Shown here: positions 29,101-41,282 of the stretch, one piece after another
Numbering within the stretch: the first letter of the stretch is position 1
Layout: every line of letters starts with the position of its first letter
Assembly (NCBI GenBank): GCA_963978895.1
Contig: OZ022238.1
Location: 43,085,155-43,149,154, forward strand
Length of the DNA: 64,000 bases
Direction of reading: 5' to 3'
DNA from: Erpobdella octoculata
Taxonomy: Eukaryota > Annelida > Clitellata > Hirudinida > Erpobdellidae
Translations under genes and position numbers: made by a program
Notes under the pieces: generated by a model
Told to the model about the DNA's origin: nothing
Database searches by the model: none
What the model saw: only the letters and a program-made list of their open reading frames with translations

Positions 29101-32100
29101 ATCGGGCCTTGACAAATCAGTCTGCAATACTCTACTATTTAATAAAAAGTATTTGAATGGATTTAAAAAAAATCAGATTTGATGTAATCCTTCTTGAACA
29201 CATTTCAGAGAGGGGCAAACATCGAATGAAGAGTGGATGAAGTTGTATGGAAAATGCAGCGGAAATGAAATTTATCACATACGACTTTCTGAAAGTCGAT
29301 TTTTTGGAGAATACAAAGACAAGTCGTTCACATTTGCTTCCTTTCATGCACACAGAAAGTGAGTTTTGTTTAATACTCGTAGTTTTTTTTAATACTTGCA
29401 GTTTTGTTTAAAAATATTTTTGTGGTTTATTTAATTTTTTTCTACAGTTTTGTGGCAATTTGTTGCATGACTGCTAACTTGGAAATGCCTTTATATATCT
29501 GCTTTTGGTAGTAACTGGATAGTAACTTCACATCTTAAAATTAACTTCTCATGTGTTTACGAATAAATTGACTTGGCAAATTAAATTACCTGCTGCATAA
29601 TAATAATAATTGTTATTTTTAATATAATACTTTCACATTGTAAATTGATTATAATCATTTAATGTTATTTGAAAAAAAACTAAGAGGATATAAAGCAGTT
29701 GACATAATGCTAATTAGCCATGCATTGGAACTCTTTGGCATTAAACAAACATACTTTCCAACATCTAATCAGCTAAAAAGAGGTGTATTGAAATGTCATC
29801 AATCATACATGCTTAGATTGTGGGTTAGTGTAAACACAATTAAATTTAATTAACATTGCTGTTTACTATTGAGTACATGCCCTTTCCATATTTCAAACTT
29901 CTTTTATGATAACTTCCATGAAATTAGCACAATACATTTTTAAATGAATGAAAAAATTAGAAGCTGCCAAATTACAAAATACCACTGACTTGTGCAAAAC
30001 AAAGTTTTTCTGGTTCACTTGTTTTTATTTAAATATAAGTTTTTTTAAAATTAAAATTTTTATTTTAATATTGCATTGTAATTGCAGCATGTATATGTGT
30101 ACAGCTGCAGCTCAATTGGATGATAAGAAATTGTTTGATTAAAAAGTTTTTTTTTTAACTTCGCACGGCATATGTTTTTGGCAGAGGTAGTAAATTTATT
30201 GACAAACTTGAAGCAGCATGTTGCGTGTTTGCTCCCATGTGGACTTTTACCTTGTAATACTCAATTACATAAGTAACTATATAGTTAATATTTATAAAGC
30301 TTGCACAGGCTCAAAATTGACAGGAAATAATTACAAAACTAGGTTCACACCGCTTCAAAAAAAAAAGATAAAAGGAATTGTGATGTAAAAAAAAACAAAT
30401 TGAAAAAGGTAAAGGAAAAAAAAGCGAAATATACAACACGACATTTTGAAACAACTGAATCAACGCAGCCATGAATTTATAACGCAGTTAATATTTATAA
30501 AGCATGCACAGGTCAAATTTCAAAACTTAGTTTTTCTAATGTTTTTACTAAAATTAAAGAATTTGTTGTATTAAAATGTTTACATATCCTATTATTTCGT
30601 GATTTTAAATACGTCGACCGTCATCAAGATATGGAGTGTCTCTGATTGGTGTCCAAACGGCTATTCCTGGTTCTTCTCTTCTTCTCAACCCCGGGCCACT
30701 GCACATCATGTCCGGTACTGATCTCTGCTTCTACATGTCTATTGCAAAGGAGGAAAATTCAGCTTTCGTTCTTTCTCAGCCAGAAAATGCTGGTCTGGTT
30801 GGCAACTTTGGTGCTTCTTTCAAGCGGAGATCAATGAAAGTTTTAGGCAGAGAAGCTAAAAGAGATTCGGTTTTTAAAAGGCCATCATTGACCGATACTC
30901 CTCTCCACTGCAAAAGTGAGTATCGATATGGTAAAACTGAAACCATTAGCTGAAAATATTTTGCTACTTTTTCAAAAAAAAGAGTAAGAGAGACAAAAGC
31001 CTGTGGCTCGAATAGTCTCATTACTTTAAATTGATTTCTGTAATATGTCTAGGTTTTGTGAAAACTATCTTTGGTTATTGTTTGTCATGCTTCCTTTTTT
31101 TGATTGCTCATTGCTTGTCGTAGTTGGGTTTCGTTGAGTACATTCCTCTTGATTTTTTCGTTGTTATTTTATTCAATCATAACAATTTTAAATTTTTTGC
31201 ATTTTGGCATTAAATATTCATCCTTTTTATGATGGTTTGTTCATGAACTTTAGAACAACCATCTAATGGAGGTGGAACATCATCTCCACTGAAACAAAGA
31301 ACTCCTCTTCTACTGTCAAACGAACCATCCGATGAAACTAAATATTCATCTACTAAAGTCAACAAACCATCGGTCCTGTTCAAACCGATTCAAGACGAGA
31401 CAGAAAACCAATTTCACAAAACTCTGGCAAGCCCGCCGATAAATTCACAGACGACTTCTCCTTCGAATGTCATGGTCACTTATCACAAATCTTACTCGAA
31501 ACCTGCCAATTTGGCATCCGAAGAAAATTCCACAAGCGAGCTGGACGCCGATTACGACTACGACGAAGATGAAACGGACGATGTTAAAAGTGATGATGGC
31601 TTGAATGACGCGGAACGTGACGGTGTTGCAATGCACGGAAATCCTGATGATTCGTACGAGTAAGGTTTTCTATTTTTTAAATAAGTTAACATTTATTTTC
31701 TATGTTTACTAGTTAAGTTTACCAGTTTTGTATTCATTTTAATAATTATTATTTGTTTCTATTTGATACAGTTTGTATTGTGGTTTTCCACCGATTACTC
31801 CTTACATCTGTGCTAGTCCAACTTACTGCCATCTAGTCAGAACTCCTAGATCTCTTTGTTGCTTGAACCTTTCATTAGTAATTATTGTTTTTTTTATTTG
31901 TTAATTTATTACTTGAATTTGCCGTTGATGATTGTCTAGCACAGAGTTGTTATCGGGTCAAATTTCGCTGACCCCACCTGCTATAAAGTTCAAATACCCG
32001 ACCCGACCCTCGGACAACTCCGGTCTAGCGAAACAAACGTTTCGGACTCAAATTTAATTTTTTCGTGCAAATCAATTCTTGTTTCGCCAGCCGTGTTCTC

Positions 32101-35100
32101 ACTGTCCTCACAAACAAGCGCAAGAATACGAGTGGACGAACCGAAGCATCATCGTGGCAGCCGACCGATCGAGTAATGCGCTTTACAATTTCATCGTTCC
32201 GCTCAGATCTCATTCGAGGCATCAAGACACTCTTCGACCAATCGTGCTTCTCCTAGAGGAGCAGTTTGTATTTTTATTTGTTCTATCTTTAAATGTTTGT
32301 TTAACAGAAAAGATTTCATTATTATTATTACTATTATTATTATTATTGTTGATATTTGTTATTTTTAGTGCTATTTATTACTATTTATTTGTTCTATCTT
32401 TAAATGTTTGTTATTAATATTATAATTATTTTTGATATTTGTTATTTTTATTTTTATTATAGTTAACTTATATTGTTTTCTATGCAGACCAAGTCAAACG
32501 TTCTTGGAAACAATCAGTAACTTTCCGTTGGTGTATTGGATGATTGGAAGTATCGAGAGGTTTATGTACTGACATTTTTACCAATGTCATTTGAGCAGAT
32601 ATCTCCAATCAAACGTTTTTATTTTTATTTTGTTTTGAATTACAGATTAGATGACCTATTTCTTGCTGGTATACAAATGGCAGACAGTGTGGTGGTAGCC
32701 AATAAGGAGAGTTCGAATGCGGGTCAGGAGGACACCTTGGCAGACTGCAACACCATTGTTGCTGTCCAATCGATGTTCAGGTTGCTGATTCATAAGTTTT
32801 TTGTGCATGAAGTTCTTTTGATTTATACCTTGGCTCCTCATTATATTCCTGGTTCTTTAATATTTAATATATCCTTGTTTCTTTAATATATATACCTGGT
32901 TCTTTAATATATACCTGGTTCTTTAATATATACCTGGTTCTTTAATATATATACCTGGTTTCGTACCTGGTTCTTTAATATAAACCTGGTTTTTTAATAT
33001 GTACTTGGTTTTTTTTAATATATACCTGGTTTTTTATTATACATGGTTTTTTATTATATACTTGGATTTTTTCATATATACTTTGGTTCTTTATTATATT
33101 CTTGTTTTTTTCATATATACCTGGTTCTTTAATATATACCTGGTTCTTTATTATATACCTGGTTTTTTCATATATACCTTGGTTCTTTAATATATACCTT
33201 GGTTCTTTAATATATATCTGGTTCTTTAATATATACTTGGTTCTTTAAAATATACTTTGTTCTTTAATATATACTTGGTTCTTTAAAGTATACCTGGTTC
33301 TTTGATGTAAACCCGGTTCTTAAATATATACCTGGTTCCTTAATATATACCCGGTTTTTTAATATATACTTGGATTTTTAATATATGAAAGCTGAAATGT
33401 TTGAAAACATGCCAATTAAGTTTTTAAGATCTTTTTAAATTTTGACATTCTTTATCTCTTGGCCTGGGGAGGACAAAATGGGTTATATACTTTTTCTTGG
33501 TAAATAAACTTTTTCTAAACTTTTCTTACTTTTTTCCATATTAATATAGATGTACTAGCGGGGTACCCGGCGTTGTCTGGGCTTTTAGAGGTTTTTTTTT
33601 ATCATTTTTCTCTCGCTCCCGTTTCCTTCCCCGCTTGCTCTCCCGTTCGCTTTCCCGTTCCCGCTGATTCTCTGCTCGCTCTCCCGCTCCGCTCATTTTG
33701 TGACCGTTTCCTTTCCCGCTTGCTCTCCCGCTCCCGGTTGCTTTTCCGTTCCCATTTGCTTTCCTGTTCCAGTTCTCGATCATTTTGTGATCGATCTCAA
33801 ATTTTCTTCACGAAAGCCATTTCCTATTGACTCTTAAGGTTGTGTGAAAATTTGATTAAGATCGGATGAATGGTGTAGCAATGCATAATTGGACAAACAA
33901 ACAAACAGACTGAAAGTTATTTTTATATATCAGCTGATTACCAATTATTGAATTTTAAAACTTGTTTGATCAATAATATGTTAAGCACACGATCAAATAA
34001 TGAATATTATCACGTTGTTTCTGCTATAATTTGCTCTGCCTGGCACTTATCAGTTAAACTGCAATTAAATTAAACTTACTAGAATTAACATAGGAATGTA
34101 AAATCATTTACTGAAAAGTAGGAAGTGACGTTGAGTTAGAATTTTTGTATCGAATAACATCACAGGTTCCTCATATTTGTCCCATCTCCAGGTACATTTT
34201 TCACAAAAAAAATCTTGATTAAATTCCATCTCCACCAAACTAATCACACCTATAAAGTGTCAGCAAAATGTCACTCAGATCATATCGGCTTATTCCTAGT
34301 TGCTCCTTGTGCTTTTTCCCACGGAGAGTAAACTTCAATATTAATAATAAGTGCCTGGCTGGTATAGTTTTCATTAGATTCAAATTAGTGTATGCAGACA
34401 AGAGAGCTTCTTTTCAGTCTTATAAATTCTGATTGGCGCTCGTCCTGCTGCAAAAAAGCTGAGAATTTTATGTTTCTATGCACTAACATGGCAGAATTTC
34501 ATAAATGATTAATCATTAAACTAAAAGTCATTCAACTTAATTGCATTAAATTTTATTTATTGGTTGGTTTTTTTAAAAAAATGTGTACAACAATTTATTT
34601 ATCAACATGTTTTAACTGAGTGCATTATCCCTGCATCTTATAGGAATAAAAATAGCTCTTTTGCTGCTTCTAGTTGAAATTAATATTGAGAGCTTGCACA
34701 TTGATAGGATTTTATGTCCATCTCTATAATACAGCTCTTGCAAGATTTAGAAATTTCTTGATTTTTTTAAGTAACCTGTGAGTTAAATAAACTAAAAATA
34801 GTTTTAATATATTTTAATATATTTTATTTGTCAGGTCGCTTTAAAATTTTTCTCTTTTTTATATATTAGTTCTAAAATTATTACATAATTTAGTTTTAAC
34901 CACATTTAAACTTTTCCGTTTCTGGCATTAAAATTATTGTGACAACGGGTAAAAAGCTGATGGAAATCCTGACATGTTATTATTATGTTTGTTTCAAATC
35001 TGTTTTTCGAAAAAGTCTCGTGTCACAACTGCAGAGTTAAAACACCTATGTTAAAACATATTAATAGTACACAATGACAACTGTTAAAAAATTTGAAATA

Positions 35101-37947
35101 CTTTTTATATGCTGTAGTCCAAACATTATTTTATAGAACCTTCAAGTTAATTTTTCCCAAAAAATATTTGTGGGAGGAGTTTCCTCTATTCTCCCAAATG
35201 ATGTCACTAGATTCATGTATTCATTTCAAGTCAAAAGATCAATGGGATTCGGTCGAAAAATTAACAACAAGATTTTTGCTACGCAAACAAACAAAAATCA
35301 GGTGAAGCTAATAAAAGCATGGTAAAAATAGATCATAATGAATATTTAGTCGGTCGCATATAAAAAGTTATTGTTGTTAGATTTGTTGCCTTTTCATCCA
35401 CAGTTGTTTCACGGTTTCTTTTACTGTCCAAATTCTTTAAAATGATTCTTTAACAATATTTCTTGTTCTATTTCTTTTCTCTTTCTATTTTAGTAATTTT
35501 TTTTATTTTCTTTTTGGTTTTCATTTATTTCCTAATTAAAGTGAACTTTAATAATAATTTGTCACCAATCACTGATTAATATTTTGTGTTTAATTTCTTT
35601 ACAAATAACCTTTCGTCAGCTAACTTGCAGCTTGAATAAGTTGTTTGAGATATCAGCATGTAAATATGTTACTTCCAGATATTATTTTAGTGACGAATCA
35701 TTGAGAGAGCCAGAAAAACAAGATCTGGTAAATAAAAAAGATTATAATTCAAGGTAACTCGTTTATTGGACAAGAGCTTCTTAATCGAAAACACCTCCTA
35801 ATATTTTTTTATACTTAATTTCATTTTCGTTACATTCGATTATTGTTTATTTTTTTTTAATATAATTTCAACTGTTTTTGTTTGGAGCTGTTAATCAAGA
35901 GCACAATATTTCTTCACCTGTGTCACTCCTTTAAAAATATTTCCACTCCTCAATTGGTCTTAATTAATTGAACATCTTTCATAACAATTTTTTTTGTTTT
36001 ATTTGAAACTCTTTGTTATTTGATATCATTGCTTCAGTATGGTGGTGCAACGTGCATATTCATGACAACAAATTGACGATACTGCTCGGGTTTATGCATG
36101 TAATGTGTTTTGTTATGAGTTCATGAACTATTTTCATAAGGTACCCTGTGATCAAATTGAAAACAAAAGTCGAGAATAAAAGTCGCATTAAAAAAGTCAA
36201 AAATCATGAAGTCACACAGTCAAAAAAGTCTCACAATCTAAAAGTCTCGAAGTCGCAATATCAAAAAGTTGCACAATCAAAAAGTCGGATTCACAAAGTC
36301 GAAAACTAATAAAGTGGATTGGTAATGAAGTCAAAAATAAGAAATTAATTTATAAGTCATAAATCTACTTATATAATCTTCCAGCCTCATTCAATCAATC
36401 AATCACACCCTATGTCGATTAACGAGGTTAAAGATTACTAAGCCCATTGTGTGGCTGTATTATTTCAAATGTAAATTTTCTTTTTTCTTATTGGAGCTCA
36501 TCCTTGCATCATAAGGCATAAGCAGTCTAGCAATGTGGTTTTCTTGAAAAAGAATGTTTTAGTACTTGGTAGAACAATTGCTCCATGCATTTTTCTTGGT
36601 GTCATGATAGACATGTGTGTATGTTATAATGCTGTGGAGGCTTACCTGTTCGTTATTGTGAAGATAGACATGTGTATATTAGAGTATGCGTGTGGAAGCT
36701 TACCTGTTGATTATTGGTGAATTCCAACCATTGGGAATGCAATTCTGGTGAAGGATTCACCACCAGCCAAAGGTTTAGTTTATTAACAAACAATCCGTGC
36801 AAAAGAGTATCAAAGTAATTATAAAATACTAGTATAGCAGTACCCTTACATAGCATATCGATTAGTAAATTTGTCAGCATTGGCAATGCGTAATTCTTAT
36901 CTCATTACTATTCCTAAAGAGCATATGCTTGACTGACCTCAGGTGGTTATGTCTTGCCAACTAGCAGTCTATAAATAAAGTTAGCCAACCAATATTATTA
37001 ACTATTAATCAATTGGTAATATAATGTCCTTTGAGTTATCTTCGATCAGTTAAATTTATTTGTGATTTTATTATCGTGCGACTTCATCATTTTCAACTTT
37101 TTGATTGTGCTACTTTTGATAGTGCAACTTTTTTATTTTCGACTTTATGATTTTCAAATTTTTAAAGATATCTTAAGAAATTGTAGTTTAGTTAAATTAA
37201 TTCTAAATCAAATATAGTTATTTTCATGGTTTTGTATTTCTCTTTATATAATTGTTTCTTGGATATATTCAGACTCTGAAGATGGCAAAAGCCAACAACA
37301 CATGTAATTCTGAAACTAAAATAAATGAATATTTTTTAGATTTGGACATGTTTTTGTCCTGTTGTAATGATAGTCAGAAGAACTTGTTTCGAAAGATCGA
37401 GAGGGTTTCCAGAAAGTCGGTTTCTGCCAAGTGGAGAATAGTATTTAATCAAGCTTGTTTGAAAAAAAAATTTACTGCCATTGTATATTGTATACATATA
37501 TACATATATACAGCAAAAAATGATGGCTAGAAGCAGGGCCGGATTAAGCCATTTTAGTGCCCAAGGCACAAATCCACATGGGTGCCCCCTACTGCCAAAA
37601 AAAGATGATGACTGGGGGGAGGCGGTAGTCAGAGCCACTTTTCCAAAACGTTTTTGATTTCTTTTCATAATACTTGTTCAATTTTCAGTTGTTTCTGGAC
37701 TTAAATTTGTTCAAAAAATATTTCTTAAGAACTTGTGGTGCCGCCAAATGCTTTGTGCCCAAGGCATGTGCCTTGTTTGCCTAATGGTTAATCCAGACTT
37801 GGCTAGAAGACCCATTCTTTCGGAGCTACTTAACATTAGACTCGACTATGATAGGCTCAGAACTCTATACTTCGGCTCGACAGCTAGTCTGCTGCCAGAT
37901 AGATAATTTATGAAGTGAAACATTGCGGTGAAATGTTTTACGAGAGC

Positions 37948-37978
<31 letters not shown>

Positions 37979-40925
37979 CTTTGTGCATATATACACATTT
38001 ATTTATTGCTTGTACTTTTAATGTTTTTTGGGCTTTGAAATGATTCTGGTAGTTTAAGCTTACTGTTGTGGAAATCTTAAAATAAGATGTCACTTGAAGT
38101 TTTTTTTCCAGGTTATTTCCAAGTGCCAACATCGTGACTGAACTGTCACAAGCGTCCAATATGAGATTTATGCAGTTTAGAGCCAGAGATATTTATGCCT
38201 TACAACTGTCCAAACTCGAGAAAGTAAGTAGTTGATGAAATCATTCATTCAAATTAAATAGTAAAACATTAACTTTTTCTATTTTTTTTCTTTATTTTTT
38301 AAAGCACTCATTTTTTCACGCACAGGGCTCATGTTCACTGAATTTTTGCTAGTTTACATACTAAATGGAGATGATCTTTACCTTTAGCTTTTTCTTTATT
38401 CCTTCTCATTGATTACAATTGTTTTCTGTTTTTGAAACGTTTTCCTAGTTTGATGTAAAATGTGTGTACAGGACTTCCATTACTAATTTATAGTTTGTTT
38501 CTTATATCAAATTTTTTTATCTGATTTTAATTTTTATATTAACAGAAGGAAAAAGAGAGAGGATCTCAGTTGTATTACATGTTCAGATTGCCGTTTGCCG
38601 CTGGAAATGTGTTCACATCCAGCATGCTTGACACTCTTTTATACCAGGTGAACAACTTTTTAATTTTCAAAATTTGATTAATAAAATTATATCTTATATA
38701 TGAATATCTATGTTGTTTTGCAATGTAGGCATTTGTGAAGGACTATGTTATAAAGTTTGTCCGATTGCTGTTGGGCATTGACCAGGAAACAGGATCAGGT
38801 CATCTTTCATCTGTGAGTTTGTTATTTAACATTATTTTATATTAGTAGATACCTAACATTATTTTCTATTAGTAGATTACAATAAACTCTTGATTTAGTC
38901 TTAAATGAATGAATTTTTCTTGATAAAAAATTTCAAAAACTCTTTAAAAAAAATTCATGTAGAATACTATAGATTGATAAGAAAGATAGTTTAATTCTAC
39001 TGAGTTGACAGCCATTTGATTAAATTAAATCAAAAATTTTAGATTAAAAACCTGAATCGGTTTTACGCTAGAAGCTGTTTACGCTACTGCTTAATCACTT
39101 AAATTTATGTTTCCCAATTTTTACTTTTTTCAGTATAGTTTATAGTCCTTTACACCAGGTGTTTTAAGATGAAAATTTTAACTTATTGGTAGAAGTTAAT
39201 ATATTTGTTATATAGTAAGATAATGATCTGATTCTGTTTTGAGTGACAAAGAGTATATCAGTTTACTTTTTTAAATCCTTTATATTAACTTCACAGTGTT
39301 TGCTTGCTTTGAGCCATATATTGGGACTCTTTGACAATTAAAAAAACCATCTCCCCATTATCCCATCGAGTTGAAATCTTGTGGATTTGTTTGTCGGCAA
39401 GGACTTTACATTTTATTAAATATAAATTTGATTGAATTATAGAATATAATAAATTAAAACTTTAAATTTTTCTTTAAATTATAAATTTTCCGTAGAGAAA
39501 TGAACCATCGGTTTTTAGTTTATTTCAATAAAATAGTATTTAATTTAATTAAAAAATTTATAATAAAAAACTTGTTTTTTCCATATTGATTCAAACGTTT
39601 CTTAGATTTTAAATCAAGGATTTGAGAAAAACAAAGTTTTTAACGGTTCACTTGTTAAATCTTTTATATTAACTTCGTCGTGTTTGTTTGAGACATACGT
39701 TGAAACTTAAAAAACTAACTTTCCATTATTCAATCAAGCTGAAGTTTGGTGGGTTTATTTTCAAATCAATTTAACAAAATTTGAATGAAATAGAGACTAA
39801 AACTGTTTAAAATTTGAAAAAATTTAAAATTAATAAATTTTCTTTAGAGAACTGAACCATCAGTTTTTAATTTATTTAAAGAAAGCAACATTTAATTTTT
39901 AATTTAAAAATTTATTATAAAAATTTGTTTTTTCCATATTGATTTGAAAGTTTCTTATATTTTCCATCCTCACATACTTCTCATATTGAGTATATAGAAA
40001 TCACTGCCCTGCCACAGCAAAAAGAAGCAAGTTTACTTTTGGTCTAAAATTACATTAATTGTCTGTTTAAATGTAGAAAACAAGACCTACATTATGGTTT
40101 ATACGAATTGGTTTTACTCTGCATAGTTTCTGTGTATAACCCACGGCAAAAGGAATCATGTCTCAGCAATACTAGTAAAACCTAGATTAGTTTTACGTTT
40201 ATTACGAAATCACGTTTCGGTGACTTGCTTCCTTCTGCCTTTGTGAGGGAGAACTGTGATCTATGTTTTTCAAAAAATAATTTTCAAGCACTTGATTAGC
40301 GGCTGAATTACGAAAATATAAAAGAATTTTGAAAAATGAAGTTTTTTATGGCTTACTTGTTTTTTTATTATTAATAGTAAATATTTTCTTACTTACCAGT
40401 ATAATTATAAATTCAATTTGCCTTGTGAGAACAGATTCAGCTGACTACGGAGGATCTGAGTATTGGAACTTATGGACTTTTGTATCAAAAACTATGTTCA
40501 ACAACTCATCAGATTCCGATAGGTATCTACAGAACTCAAAGTCAGAAAGATTGGTCTCAAAGCAATTCAGTAAGACTTGCTAATGCTATTTTGATATTCA
40601 AACAGTTTTATTTTGGCTTTCAAAGAATTTTATTTCACTTACTGAGGCAATACTATACATTCCAGAAGTTCAGATACTTATAGAGCATCTTCCATGCCTC
40701 CCAGATAATCATTTGCTCGGTTATATTTAATATAATGAGCTACTAGGTAGCAAATGAAGTTATACTGCAGTTTTTTGCATCAGTTTTTCAACTTCAGCTA
40801 CACTCTGCTAAACCTTGCTCTCCTATAGATTTTGAGACCAATGTTCTCAGAAATAATCAGCTAGCTTGAGGAAATCAGCTGCCTTATTATTGTTAAAAAT
40901 TTGACACTATTGTTGGACAAAAAAG

Positions 40926-41009
<84 letters not shown>

Positions 41010-41243
41010 CTATATGGAAGATGCTCTATAAGTATCTTTTAAGCACACTCCGTTAAAAACTATGGCCCACTTGGCGTTTATCAATTTTTTTATGGTGTCC
41101 TCGATTTTGCAGTAATTGAAAGACGTGAGACTTGTTTCAGATGTTTTATTTGGCTTACTGCAGTTTCGGAAATCCTTTTCCATCTTCAGAGCCCAAAGTA
41201 ATAAACTAAAAGTCAGCCTAAAATAAGAAACGGAAGCAAGACG

Positions 41244-41282
<39 letters not shown>

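Noticed and set aside
30646..31021. Short frames around 30.6-31.0 kb
   Set aside because: Alternative-frame shadows of KCNT exon 16 (30629-30915).
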